From Hippasteria phrygiana (lineage: Eukaryota > Echinodermata > Asteroidea > Valvatida > Goniasteridae), in contig JAZGUH010000001.1 in NCBI GenBank assembly GCA_037893225.1, positions 372,001 to 436,000 on the forward strand: a DNA stretch of 64,000 bases, in the 5' to 3' direction. Made by a program: the position numbers and the translations under genes. Of this stretch, positions 1 to 11,492 are shown piece by piece (position 1 is the first letter of the stretch; every line of letters begins with the position of its first letter). Below the pieces are notes generated by a model. The model was not told the origin of the DNA. It worked only from the letters and a program-made list of their open reading frames with translations, and made no database searches.

Positions 1-806
1 GTGAAATTATGGACTCTAAATACGGACGCATCGGTAGTATTGCGCTTGCGTTATTAGGAGAGTGACTGGTCGCTCGAGTGTTCAACCAATAAAATGGACC
101 AGATTTTGTAGGACTCTACATTTCGTGTGACACCGGAAAAAATGTTTCAAACCGCGCCGTGTTTAAACAACTTCCAGCCGTGTTTAAACAACCGTTCATA
201 AATGCCTCGGCGAGTTTCACTATTCCTATTGGTCTAGAGCCTGTCACGTGGGTGTGTTTAAACGGTTGTTTAAACACGGCTGGAAGTTGTTTAAACACGG
301 CGCGTCATACAGCTGTTCTCAGCCGATACGCAACAGGGAGAGCGTAGTAGGTGCGCGCACAACTTAGATGTACTGAAATTCATATTAGACAACGCTGCAT
401 CTCGTGCGTGTGCGTACGTGCACGCGACAGACAGGCGCGGAGCGCCTTCACGCGCATGTGTTTTGTACTGAGCAAATGGGAGAAAAAGTGGGGTGAAAAA
501 GCTTTGCATTTTGTCCTTTTTACGGGAGGTTTTTGCATTTTTCGTAAGAAGGCATTTATGGAACGGGGATAAAAATGTGATGAACCGTCTTTACCAGTCA
601 ATAATAACCTCGAAGGGTCGTGACCGCTGTTAATGGACCTCGCCTTCGGCTCGGTCCATTAACAGCGGTCACGCCCCTCCTCGGTTATTATTGACGTGGT
701 AAAGACCGGGTCATCACACTTTTATCCCCTTATTTAAACACACCCACGTGACAGGCTCTCGACCAATAGGGATAGTGAAACTCGCCGAGGTATTTATGAA
801 TATCCT
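1..806. mobile_element. Compound foldback element (CCTTCGGCTCG-loop family), cut by window edge
   Basis: It contains a near-perfect palindrome at 152-303 built from GTTTAAACA blocks. A second long hairpin lies at 570-725, with arms around TTACCAGTCAATAATAACC and a loop containing CCTTCGGCTCGG. Positions 1-200 are the reverse complement of about 20905-21110, and 199-305 match 20850-20955 directly. No coding sequence is seen. The upstream end is outside the window. Confidence 0.75.
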
Positions 807-2640
807 TTAAGAAAATAAATAAAAACAGGTGGGGGTGACAACACCTCCCTCATTGGACAGACTAGACAAGGTAACAAAACAGAAACAAGTTTGATTCAAA
901 TAATGGCGGCTACTAAGTGACTACAATATTCTCCCCCTTTGAACACCAAATGTACCCACCCCTCCACCCCCCATCCCAAAAAAGGAGAACAAATTAAACT
1001 GAATGAAAATTGCGGGATAAAATCAGACAAATTTGTTCCGCCGGAAAGATTTTATCCCCTACCCAATCCCAGCTTAGAGAAAATAAACATTTAAAATAAG
1101 GAAAGCGGTACAGTAGCAGGACTAATGGCACTTTTAACATCCTGAAAAGAAAAAAATTAAATGAGGAAAAAATACCGGGGAAAATTGCATTCGCCCTACT
1201 GGATGGGCAGAGAAACCCAACAAACAAATTAATGAGTCAAATAAAGACGACAGCGCACTATAGTGACATCAATAACCATCGCATTATTTTCCCCTTTCAA
1301 CATCAATGACACATTAATAAACGACGCACAGGAGACTCAAAGGTGTTCATGAAATTACATTGTGTAATGATGCCAATTCGGTATATACATGAATGCTATA
1401 TCATTTTTCATAATCCATACATGTAGAAACGTTGCCAGGAAGCTATCACACAACAACCAAATGTCATTTCTTTACAAAAATAGCACATTGAAATAACAAG
1501 TCTAACGGTTTTTAAATTAGCAGCTGGGGGTCAAATCGGCAGAGCAGCTGAAGCAGATCTGTATGCCTCATGCTATGAGAAACCGGATGAGAGCCATGCT
1601 CCCAGGATTCAGTCAACCCAATTTTGTTACAAACATTTGGGACTGCTTACTGCTTAGTGGTTACCCCCACTGCAGGAGCCCATTTCAATTTCCAAGTACA
1701 TATACAAATATTTGCTTAGTGCAGAACAATTTTGCACGAGTTACCTTCCAAAAAATAAATAAATCATGTGATGTTTAATGTTTTTCCTGGGTACCCGGAG
1801 TAATTTTGCTTAGCAAATAATTTAAGATCTGCTTTCAACTCTTTGAAATTTGATTTGCCTCTGGCCCCAGACCCTTTTAAGCATTGTGTCAGTCACCTGC
1901 TCTTCTGGATTTCTCGGATCTGTTCCTGGATCCATCAAAGCGACATAAATTAAGCACTGTGTAAAGTCAACATGTACCAGGCTTAGCAAAAACCTTGGTA
2001 CTAAGCAGTTAGATCTGCCCAGGCTCACCGGAGATGGCCCATGCGATTCTAATTAACACACAACATTAATGGCTTATATTATCTATGTACAAACTCATCA
2101 TTAGGATTTGTCATCGACACAGAACCTCTACACTCACACTGAATGAGATCATGCTCGCTATCAGCGGTCAATAAATTAATGCGATCTATAATACATAATG
2201 CTGTGCAGAACCCAGCACTGGCTTACAGTATAAAACATACGTGGAAGGTAACCACACACAAAAACTCAAAGAATTGCGATCTATCTTATGTACAGTTTTG
2301 TAGTTGCATGATTTTAAGGACGAGTGAAGACATGCATGTGCCCACAAAAATATCCCAACCGTGTAATTTATGTTTAATTTACTCATATTAAAAAATAAGA
2401 CGTGACTTGGTTGGTTGGTTTAAATAACATTGTTTTTATACCTACATTTAATTGGGAAAATCCATGTTTGTTACACTTTGGCCTTTTGACAAAGATATAA
2501 ACACTATAGCACTCTCGCTATTAAACTTCAACTCAAACATACTCTGGCTATGGTTCTGGAAGTACATGTAATGTATATACTGGCCCAAACTATCCAAACA
2601 GACACATCAGCCACATCCTGTGCAGTTAAATTCAGAGTTG
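807..2640. other. No gene recognised
   Basis: AT-rich sequence with no supported coding region. The only short open frames lack any family similarity I can see. It lies downstream of the FBXL stop codon and is intergenic. Confidence 0.5.
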
Positions 2641-2641
2641 T

Positions 2642-2860
2642 GGTCGAGTCCCTGCAAGTCCTTTCGCAAGTCCAGTCAGAAGTCCTTTCATAAAGCCGGT
2701 CACAAGTAACTGGATGAACAATGACAAATGAATGCCTTTGTCAAAGCTCATTTGAAAAGCTTGTGACTGGGATTATGATTGGAGGGTTTCTGATGGACTT
2801 GCAGGGACTTGTGATGTATTTGCAGAGACTTGTGATGGACTCGAATACATCCCTGGTTAA
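2642..2860. repeat. Inverted repeat of GACTTGCAGGGACTTG motifs
   Basis: GAGTCCCTGCAAGTCC and variants on the left are mirrored by GGACTTGCAGGGACTTG and GACTTGTGATGGACTCG on the right, around CACAAG/CTTGTG. Probably a degenerate foldback element. Confidence 0.5.
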
Positions 2861-3016
2861 ATTGACACCATGTGTTACCTATATCAGATGAACGGTTCAG
2901 TATAGGTAAAACATAGTAGTTATTCAGGCTTTTGATCACAACACACAGACAAATTCATACTTGCAATTTTTGACTGAGAACACGGGTCTTCATCAGCAGG
3001 AGACTATATGATCTAG

Positions 3017-3260
3017 GGCCAATTTCATAGAGCTGCTTAACTTAGCACACAATTTTGCTTAAGCATAAAAACCTTGCTTAATAAAATCAGGCCACACCAG
3101 TCCAAACTCTATATATGTGATTGTTATGCTAAGGAAACAACAGGTAAATACCAGTCACAAGCACTATCACAGGGAGTTTTGGCTGGTAACCTGATTTTAC
3201 TAAGCATGGTTTTTATGCTTAAGCAAATGTATGCCAGCGTTTCAGCTATGAAATTGGCCC
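3017..3260. mobile_element. Short inverted-repeat element, GGCCAATTTCAT family
   Basis: Begins GGGCCAATTTCATAGAGC and ends ATGAAATTGGCCC. The interior is rich in TTAAGCA/TGCTTAAG motifs. Same family as 29273-29515 and 6024-6189. Confidence 0.7.
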
Positions 3261-3477
3261 ATGGTGGTGTCGGGATCACATGTCTGCAAGGTCACAGATT
3301 CAACATCTGGACATCCTGCTGATGAAGACAGAGTTCTCAGTGGAAAATTTCAGGTATAAATTTTGTGTTGAAATCAAAAGTCTAAATAACTTCTCGTGTC
3401 AGTATTTGTCAAGTCGTTCGTCCAATACAAGGCCAAAAGCCACTCTAGGTTGCCAGCCCTACCACACAGTCATGTTT

Positions 3478-3665
3478 ACCTATACTACTGAGGACAATGC
3501 TTTGTGTTTCCTATTGTTCCTTTAATATAACACAACCCCATAGGCTAAGCACGTATTTTTACGTCCGAGGACAGATTTTAACAAAATACCGACTCCCGAA
3601 GACAAAACAAATTTCCTTTGTATTTTCTTTCTCCTCTTGTCCTTGAACGTACAGACAGTACATGG
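3478..3665. mobile_element. Half of a foldback element (TTTTTACGTCCGAGGAC family)
   Basis: CTGAGGACAATGCTTTGTGT, then TTTTTACGTCCGAGGAC and TTCTTTCTCCTCTTGTCC, matching the right arm of the foldback at 33461-33862. The mirror arm is absent here. Confidence 0.7.
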
Positions 3666-4120
3666 ACAGAATACAGATCCTGGGTCCAGATCGAGGATAA
3701 ATCTTCAATAGATACAACAAAAATTCCTTCAGACCTACGAACCCAGGCGGGGTAGGTTCCACCGTTGGTGAGACCAACATGCAAACGCAGCTGAACTTAA
3801 AGTTGTGTTCATTTAACAATATAGTTCTTCCGTGTGCCCACAATGTTTACTCTTCAAAATTATGACTAATTCAACTGTCAACAACATATTTTAAAACAAT
3901 TATTTTCAACATATTTTCAACATATTTTCAACTATATTTGTAGATGTTAAGCTTCTTTAAGTTAACATAGAACAACATACAGATTAGATTGTATTATTAA
4001 TTTTGTGTTACTGGCGTTAATTTTTGGCTCAGTGCCACACATGCATTATTATCTGTCCATTCTGTGCACTTTGGGCATACAGATTCGTAAAGCTATACAC
4101 GAAAGGTGAGAATGTATTAA

Positions 4121-4236
4121 TAGGGCTGCGTCCGAATCGCTTGTCTAGGGCTATTGTGTAGGTGTTCGTCCATTACAACTATGTGTGACGTAGCCGTAGC
4201 TGTAGCTCTATAGACGCCCATTTCGGACACGGCCTA
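4121..4236. mobile_element. Small MITE, CCGTGTCCGAA termini
   Basis: About 115 bp. The left end TAGGGCTGCGTCCGAATCGC mirrors the right end GCCCATTTCGGACACGGCCTA. TA is repeated at both borders. A similar half end is at 30005-30025. Confidence 0.6.
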
Positions 4237-4812
4237 AGTGTTCTTATTAGAGAACATGAACAAAAATGCATCTATAGCAGAAAGATATGTCTACATGGGA
4301 GATGAGCACTTCAATTTGTTTATTTTTTTTTTTTTTTGGGGGGGGGGCACAAAGTTCCAAGATAGCCTCACTATTCTTGAAACAATTCTAAAAATCAAGT
4401 CCTCCAAATCTGGTCATCCTCCAAAAAAAACCAAATTCTGAATATTGTGAATATTTCAGCACCCCCATCTTTGGTATAGAACTGTACCCGACTTGCATTT
4501 CTTTACATTCCAGATTGGTAATAGTAATTGTAAACATTTATGCACGCACAAAACTGAATGCTAACCTGCGACACACACCTAGGATCAGTATGGAGTGTGG
4601 AGTTTTTTTTACTAAGTACCGATTCTTTCCCATATGGTAAGCGGGAAATTGGAACCTGCAATGAAATTTCCGCGAATCTGGCTTGGCCCCCCTGTACACA
4701 TTTGAATGGATTAATGGCTTTGGGTTAGCTGAGCTGGTAGAGCGTACAACGTTTACCAACATTAACTCCAGTTGGCGTTGGATGGCAGGCATGTCGCAAG
4801 ACTTCACAGAGT

Positions 4813-4880
4813 GGGTGAGGCAAGGGTGGGTGGGGCAAGGGTGGGTGGGGCAAGGGTGGGTGGGGCAAGGGTGGGTGGAG
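4813..4880 (+). repeat. 15-bp G-rich minisatellite
   Basis: Four and a half copies of CAAGGGTGGGTGGGG. Each unit has three G-runs of 3-4, a pattern able to form G-quadruplexes. A run of about 14 G follows at about 4889-4902. Confidence 0.85.
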
Positions 4881-5049
4881 GGAAGTCCGGGGGGGGGGGG
4901 GGGACAGTGAGTTGGGAGCCGAGGTGGGGGAAGGTCTCCTCAAAGTAGAAAGAGTTTACAAGGTTAATTATTTTTTTGTTCAGCTTTAAATTGGGACACC
5001 CAGTTTGCTGCCAATATTCAGGAACTTGACCAAACAGATCTATTTTGTT

Positions 5050-5195
5050 TACAGTGAACAAAGACAATTGACCAAAGAGCAGGGTTTGAAGCTGTGCATT
5101 TCCCGATTACTGCGCTGGCACTCTACCAAAACAGAGCTATCTTACCCTCTGTTGGAAAATCTCCCAATTTTGTCAATATCTTTGTTTCAAGGGAT
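5050..5195 (-). mobile_element. Degenerate tRNA-derived SINE
   Basis: From GTGAACAAAGACAATTG to TGTCAATATCTTTGTTTC it aligns with the SINE at 52790-53083. The tRNA-like boxes are eroded but GAGCTATCTTACCCT is still recognisable. Confidence 0.6.
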
Positions 5196-5585
5196 GTAAG
5201 ACAAAAGTATGTTCTTACTTAATGTTACCTAATCTTTCCTCGTCTAGGCGTGGTATAGTAATTGCATTGATTTTACTCATCTGCACTATTCATAAATACT
5301 AAGGATTGCATTTTCTTGTAAACAAAAATCATCCTGTAATAAGTTATTTCTAATTTTCTACAGTATAGTGGAGGTACTTAAAAATCAAATCAAAACTGCA
5401 ACATGATAGCGCTTGTTCTATATAAAATAGTGTAATTAATAAGCCCTTCCCCTCAAAGAAAAGGACACCCCAAAAAAAGAATTTAAAAATCCAAAATTTT
5501 CGTCCACAGCAAAACAGGAGTTATAAGGGGAAATAAAGAGAAAATGGGGTGTTGGTGGAAAAGTTGCTTCCAACTAGAAACTGCT

Positions 5586-5812
5586 TAACCCCTTGAGTAC
5601 GTTTTTTTACGGGAGACGTCGGGGTGTCGCGGCGGCTCTGGCAGCCAAGCGAAACGGACATAATGTGTTTGTGCAGTCAAGCGTAACATACACAATAATC
5701 CAACAATGGATTGAAACTGCACAAACAGCGGCAAATGGCATCATCCGGCCTGGTGGCACTGTTTTGTTTGCGGCATAGGACGTCTTCCGTACGCAAAGGA
5801 TCCCTAACCCCC
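5586..5812. mobile_element. piggyBac-like MITE, CCCCTTGAGTAC family, copy 1
   Basis: Starts TTAACCCCTTGAGTACG; the interior has CAGCCAAGCG, GTTTGTGCAGTC, AATCCAACAATGGATTGAAA and CATCCGGCCTGGTGGCACTG; ends near CCGTACGCAAAGGATCC. TTAA at the border and CCCC-starting termini suggest a piggyBac-type origin (inference). Confidence 0.7.
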
Positions 5813-5985
5813 TCGGCATTTATATTAGGAAGTGTCCTCAACCTGTCAAAATCCAACACTGTGCAGTATACCTTTGGAGAAATTTGAGTATCATAGCTCC
5901 ATGTAAAGTAATGGTGCCAAGGCGCTACACAGTCCTGAACCCATCAAAATTCAACACAACCTGCTGTTGGAGTTTAGTTAAGAGG
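5813..5985. repeat. Dispersed repeat shared with 11720-11930
   Basis: Both places contain CTGTCAAAATCCAACACTGT, then GCAGTATACC, CATCATAGCTCCATG or its variant, and TGCCAAGGCGCTAC. The second copy begins with AACCCTAACCCC. Confidence 0.65.
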
Positions 5986-6023
5986 CAATGCATACATATT
6001 TTCCTAAACAAGTTCTTTGATTA

Positions 6024-6189
6024 AAGGCCAATTTCATAGAGCTGCCAAGCACAAAATTTGGCTGAGCTCAGAAAAGTTGTGTTCAGCTTTAACAGGTTAC
6101 CAGCCGAAACTACATGTGATACATATTGCTTGTGACTGGTTCTTGGCAGATTTTTGCTATGCTTAGCAGGAAAATTCGCTGAGCATTAT
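6024..6189. mobile_element. GGCCAATTTCAT family, partial copy
   Basis: Starts AAAGGCCAATTTCATAGAGC, continues with the CAGGTTACCAGCC and GACTGGT segments shared with 29273-29515, and loses the far terminus. Confidence 0.6.
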
Positions 6190-7925
6190 TTTGTGTGAAC
6201 ATGGAGGAAGGAAGTTAGTGTTCCTTCCTCCATGGTGTGAAGCAGCTCCATGAAATAAGCCATAATGTCACGCCATGTTTTACGCGAACGCTCATTCTGA
6301 TTGCATTTAACACGTGCGCGTTGTGTGACGGTGTGACCACCTTTTGCATTCACACGCGCGCGTAAGGTCACGCGGGTCATTCGGGATAAAATGTCATTGT
6401 GCACATGCGCAGTTGAAATACTGAACTGGCTTATTGGGTCCTGGGCTCATTAGACAATCTTTCACCATACCATGCTTTCAAGCAGACCCAGGTGACAAAG
6501 TAGGAGAATAGTAGGATCAATTTTTTTTAAAGGACAAAAGTAGGACTTTGCAGGACAAAATCAGGATAAAAGTAGGACTTTTGCGGGCTTTCAGAAGTAG
6601 TTTTCGTTGATACTCACCCATACCCACAGCATCACAAGCCTCATTTGGCATGCTCTGTACTCACACTTTGTGCTCCATCCTCAACTACAATGTAAGCTCT
6701 TGGAAGTCAAGTTGCAGTGCTCCTGCACCCAAGCCCTTTGTGTGATTTCCATGTGATGGTATGAAACACTGCTATGACAAGTATTCAATGAGATTTCATT
6801 TTTCGGAGTGGTGGGACAAAAAAGTAGGAAAAAAGGAGGACAAATTGGAATTTCAAGAAAATTCTCTTTTTTTCAAATGGAAGCAAGGTTAACAAAATAT
6901 GAAAAAAAATAGGAAAAGTAGGAAAACTTGAAACCCTGCCTTACCAATCCACAAAACAAAGAAAAAATTTTTTGCCTGGCTCTTGTTCAGGCATTAACAG
7001 TCAATCAATAAAAAAAAATTATACTTAAAAATGAACCATTGCCTCCTTGAACTTGCCTTACAAATAGCTATAAAGAAACATTTTTACTCATAATATAAAT
7101 CTTTCCGCTAAAAAAAACTGGCGAGAAGTTGCTTTAAAAATTTGTCATAAATTTTAGTCTTAAATCTCTTTTCATTAAATAGGATTATATAATACTTGTA
7201 CAACTACATGTACTTACGATTCCAAAACCTTTGGGAACTGCAATGAAAAGCTCTTTTTCCTCCAGCACTACTTGAGGCAAAATAAAAAAACACGAAATAT
7301 TAGCGTCCCAAACCACTTTCTTGCTTTTTTTGTTTGGCTTTTCTTCCAGAATTGCCACAAAAATGCAGAGCGAAAACGGGAAATGCCTCCCCATCGATCT
7401 CCTGGATGTTTTGAATCAATTTGAGGAACTCCAATGTCAGAGAAAAGCCATCTTGGAAAATTTTGCCTGGCATGATCCGAAAATAGATATAAAAAGGACA
7501 CTAAATAATTTTTTTTATTTTGCCTAATTTTCATCCGAAGTAAAATATTATGAACTAATCATAAACATTTCCTGAATTCCTGGCAATCAAAAACCCTGTG
7601 CTATCACAAAAATATTCTTCTTTTTTTTACAGATCTCAATGCAAAAATCAACAGCCAGCGATGAGCATTTTGTACAGTTATATCCATCTGGTGAGAAAAT
7701 GTCAATGCAGTCTACTCTCCACCTCAGAAATTCATGGACAAGTCATTTTTCATCAAAAATATCTCATAACAAAAATAATTTGAGCTTAAAAAAAGGTTGC
7801 GAAAAAAGCTATCCTAAGTCTCTTTTAGGCTGAGCAAACTAAATTGCATAACCATCTTGCATGGGTTTATCTTGAATGTTTCTGATCCACTGAAAAGCTC
7901 CAGGAGTTCAATAGTTTTCCATGTG
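6190..7925. other. No gene recognised
   Basis: AT-rich. The stretch 6510-6620 and 6830-6930 repeats AAGTAGGA/AGGACAAA words. No coding similarity seen. Confidence 0.5.
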
Positions 7926-8065
7926 ACTTATACCATGGTATTGAAATGCCACATTCGATTGGTTGGGAACTGATCACATGGCTTATTCTAACTGTTTATA
8001 TTTCTACGACTTCTTATCTCATAAAAGGACAAATATTGTATAACAATTGTTGCATATCCTCATTT

Positions 8066-8509
8066 GTGACCCGCTCTGCAAAAAGGACACTTATGTTGCA
8101 AAATTTGAAAGTAGTGTTTTATATATAGCTGGAAAGGCAATTTGATAAGCTTTCATATGGTATATGTCTGAGGTCTCTAGCATTTTGCAATCACGAGATA
8201 TTTGGAAATTTGCATGTTTGTTTTCAGGAATTTCTTGAAATGACTTAAGGAGAAAGAAGCCATTTAAAGAAACAAAAAGTAAAGCAATAGATGGAAGCAC
8301 TCGACAAAAACACATTGTTTTTCCAACTTTACTCACTGAAATCAAAGATTTTGGTTATGAAATAGAATAATATAGGTATCAAAGATGCAAAAAATTCCCT
8401 CCCTTCAAAATCACTTGTTTGAAGAATTGTTCACCCTCTTCACATTGAACGGCCCATAACTCGTAAAAGCATACAGCGACTTATGTGCCCTTTTTGCAGA
8501 GCGGGTCAC
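8066..8509. mobile_element. GTGACCC MITE, copy 1 (444 bp, 4-bp target duplication ATTT)
   Basis: Left end GTGACCCGCTCTGCAAAAAG, right end CTTTTTGCAGAGCGGGTCAC: inverted repeats of about 25 bp. Flanked by ATTT at 8062-8065 and 8510-8513. Copies at 52127-53189 and 59130-59572 have different flanks. No coding sequence. Confidence 0.9.
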
Positions 8510-9071
8510 ATTTGGACCGGGAAGTGCAATTTAGCAGTTAACTATAGTCGACGATTGTTAGACGAATTTTACCCTACATGGCATATTCGCACTGGTTATC
8601 AATAGTAACATTTGTCCTGCTAAACTGTGACAAGTGAAGAGGGGACCTTTGACACCACAGTTATTGACTAGCTATTGTTCGTACTTGGATGTTATCGAGC
8701 ATGTGTAAGGTACGTCAAGAATCAACCACTGGTTAACCAGTTTTCCTCAAACTTGCTCAAGGTTTTTAGTTTTGACTGTATCAGGAAGCCTGTCTTTTTT
8801 TCCCGCAATAAAGGAACAATGATAATTTGAATGTAGTGGCAAGAAGTGGGATCAATATAATAAGTTTGACAGAGGCCATCAAACAGTGCATACTATTATA
8901 AAAAGTATGCAATTGTTTATTTTGGAGACATTTTTTTTGCACGGAGCTTATCCCAGATTTACCAAATCCTCTTCAGTTACATTATTATCAAGACTGCTGC
9001 TGTCTTGATGCTTTTTTTACCCCTTTTATAATGTATAATCTAGAGTGCTGTTATTTTAGCAAGTTTGTATC

Positions 9072-9448
9072 AGGTAATAACCCTATGTATTGATGACGTT
9101 ACGTGCTGTTTACCGCAGTGCATCATGGGGAAAAACGGGGGTCACCGGCGTGGCTCGTATACGATTTGTTTACATACACTAGCATTTTCCACGCTCGTTT
9201 TTCGACCTTGTGGATCCCGAGGAAAATCCCCTGCACAGTAATCGTCTTTTATAGTTTAAGACGGTGTTATCTTCCACGACAGAGAGCGCTAAAACTGTAC
9301 ATGTGACTATCTTTTGGTCGAAAACCGATCGTAAGTCGGCATTCTGCACGTAAAAGTATAGCGAGCGTCGAGCATTGACCCCCAATGAAAACTGCAATGT
9401 CATGCAGTAAACACTGACATAACGTCATCAACACATAGGGCTATTGCT
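9072..9448. mobile_element. TIR element with GTTGATGACGTTA termini
   Basis: The left end TAATAACCCTATGTATTGAT mirrors the right end ATCAACACATAGGGCTATTG; GACGTTACGTG/CATAACGTC pair next. About 375 bp, non-coding. Confidence 0.65.
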
Positions 9449-9963
9449 GAGGGTTCGTACATCCCACAATGAGGGATCTTTTTATAAATGTCCAAAAGTA
9501 TAACTTTCGGTTTTTTTTTTTAATGAATCTTCAATGGCCTGAATACAGGTCCATTCTAGAAATATTACTGAATATTATAATTGACAAAGCATCTTCAATG
9601 ATTTCTAACTTAGCATCAGTAAATCCTATGTTTTTCAATCATGAGTCTGAATTGATTTTTTTGGTAAAAAGCTAATTCAAAAGGATGGTATTTGCTTTAA
9701 CTGGATTACGATCACGATTAATTGAGGTCATACATTTTTGTACAAGTCAATGTACAAGCCCGATTTCACAGCGTTGTTTTGCACACAATTTTCTGCTAAC
9801 AGCACCCTTGCACATTTTATAGAAATTGTAAGCGGTAAGCACAGTGAGGAGTTTTTAAATTTCAGAAGTAGAATAATTGTTAGCATGACTTTGCCGTGAA
9901 TACTGCTAAGTTGGCATAACTTCACTGCTATAGTTTAATAGCTCAACTGTTCTGCTGTTAAAG

Positions 9964-10508
9964 GTAGTGTACGTGATTGGTCATTGTTGCAATTTTCAGA
10001 AATGGGCGGATTGGGGGTTAGTATTTTATAGGAAATATCGTTCCACTGACCTGTTCAAAGTTTTGCGCTCTTGGATGGCGGGAAAAAAACGAGAGAAAAA
10101 CAGCGTTTTTTTTTCAACCATCGGGCGGCATTTGTTATAGCGCCCTCTTGTAAAATAAGCTCATTTTTTTGTAAATGGGATCGTTTTCAACTGGTCACAT
10201 AACATGTACAGAGGCCGAGGGCCGAGCGGAACGTCCAAGATCCACTGCATGCTTCGGTACACTACGCATGTGCCCGTTTTCTGATTGTTAACCCATTTTA
10301 GGCAACATTCGGTCAATAGAGAGCAGTTTTCCAACGATTGTTCGGCCGAACAATCATTGGAAAAGGATATAAATTTCCACTTTTCTTGAAAACGACAGCA
10401 CACCTGGTGCCATCATTTCACATGATGATTGAGACTACTATTAACTTACAGTCTAGTCAGGTATTTCGTAATAACTTTTTTTGGAGGATTACCAATCGTG
10501 TACACTAC
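9964..10508. mobile_element. GTAGTGTAC element, copy 1
   Basis: Termini GTAGTGTACGTGATTGGT and ACCAATCGTGTACACTAC. The interior has GGCGGATTGGGGGTTAGTAT and a hairpin at 10327-10364 with apex TTCGGCCGAA. Copies at 17613-18110 and 43431-43906. Confidence 0.82.
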
Positions 10509-11384
10509 CTTTAAGCAACCCTATCAAGGTACATGGGATCCAAAGGTCAACCATATTTAAGCACATGACCTGTTTACCACAAAATGGGCGTAAAGTAGCA
10601 AACTTTGAAAAATCAAGATTATGGCATTTTCTGAAAGGACAGGTGTAGAGCTTTAATTTGATATATTGTGTGTTGTGGTATCTCTAGCCCCCTATTCCTA
10701 GCCCGCGATGCGCGATTCAACCTTTTAGAGCTATCAGAGTCTTGACCCCTTGTTTTGAGAAAATGAAGCTCAAAGTTTGTGATCAGCACACTTTAACTTG
10801 AGTTAAAAAAAGAATTCCCCTCAACATTTTTTTCGAGAATTGATTCAGTTTTAAAGCTTTGGGATCTGATAGAATAGTTTTTTTTTTTTAATATACATGT
10901 GTACAGTTGTTCAAATCCCAAAATTGACTTTTCAGTGAAAATTTTTTGTTTCTGCTTGTAACTCGGAAAGCCATAGTGCGACTTTAAGCTAATTTTGTGG
11001 TGGAAGATCACATATAGTACTGAAAGGGTTTAACTCTATGAAGTTCTCTCCTTGAGAATTTTGCAATCAGTGAGAGAACGCCAGCATAAAAACCTCAAAC
11101 ACCGTGTTGCACAAACCAGATCTACTATGAAAGATCAGGCAATGTGTGTACGAAAGCAAGATGAGAAATCTTTCTTGAAGACAGTAGTGATGTATGCTCC
11201 ATGCCGATCCGATATGCCTGACGCATCACTCATCAAACATTCAGTGTTTGGTTTGGACAGCGACCCCAAACACTGCCGGCTTTGCTGCTGGTCGAGGCTT
11301 CTCAGGGAAGCTTGGTAATCCAGAGGTGAGTGCTGGGAGTTTTTGCTCTCAAACACCACCTACTTGTTGATTTCTGTGGCGAGT

Positions 11385-11492
11385 CTAGATAATGGTGCAA
11401 CATCTACAGTATCGTGGCCTTCCCCCGCCCACTGAAGGGGGCGGAGTGACGGGTGCAAAGTAGGCTTGAACTTTGACATCAGGATGCTGTGC
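11385..11492 (-). CDS. FBXL20: FBXL terminal exon v13 with CaaX-like tail
   Basis: 108 nt including TAG, after acceptor TCTCTCTAG. It encodes AQHPDVKVQAYFAPVTPPPS then VGGGRPRYCRCCTII. KVxAYFAPVTPPPSVGG is diagnostic of FBXL2/20. The last four residues, CTII, occupy the position of the prenylated CaaX box of vertebrate FBXL2 (CVIL) and FBXL20 (CIIL), so membrane anchoring by a lipid is likely (inference). Confidence 0.93.
   Translation of the reverse strand, partial: AQHPDVKVQAYFAPVTPPPSVGGGRPRYCRCCTII

Noticed and set aside
1..806. Retroviral-type LTR pair with 20844-21110
   Set aside because: The matching segments are mixed direct and inverted, with hairpins and no polymerase coding sequence or primer-binding site between them. 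A foldback element explains it better.
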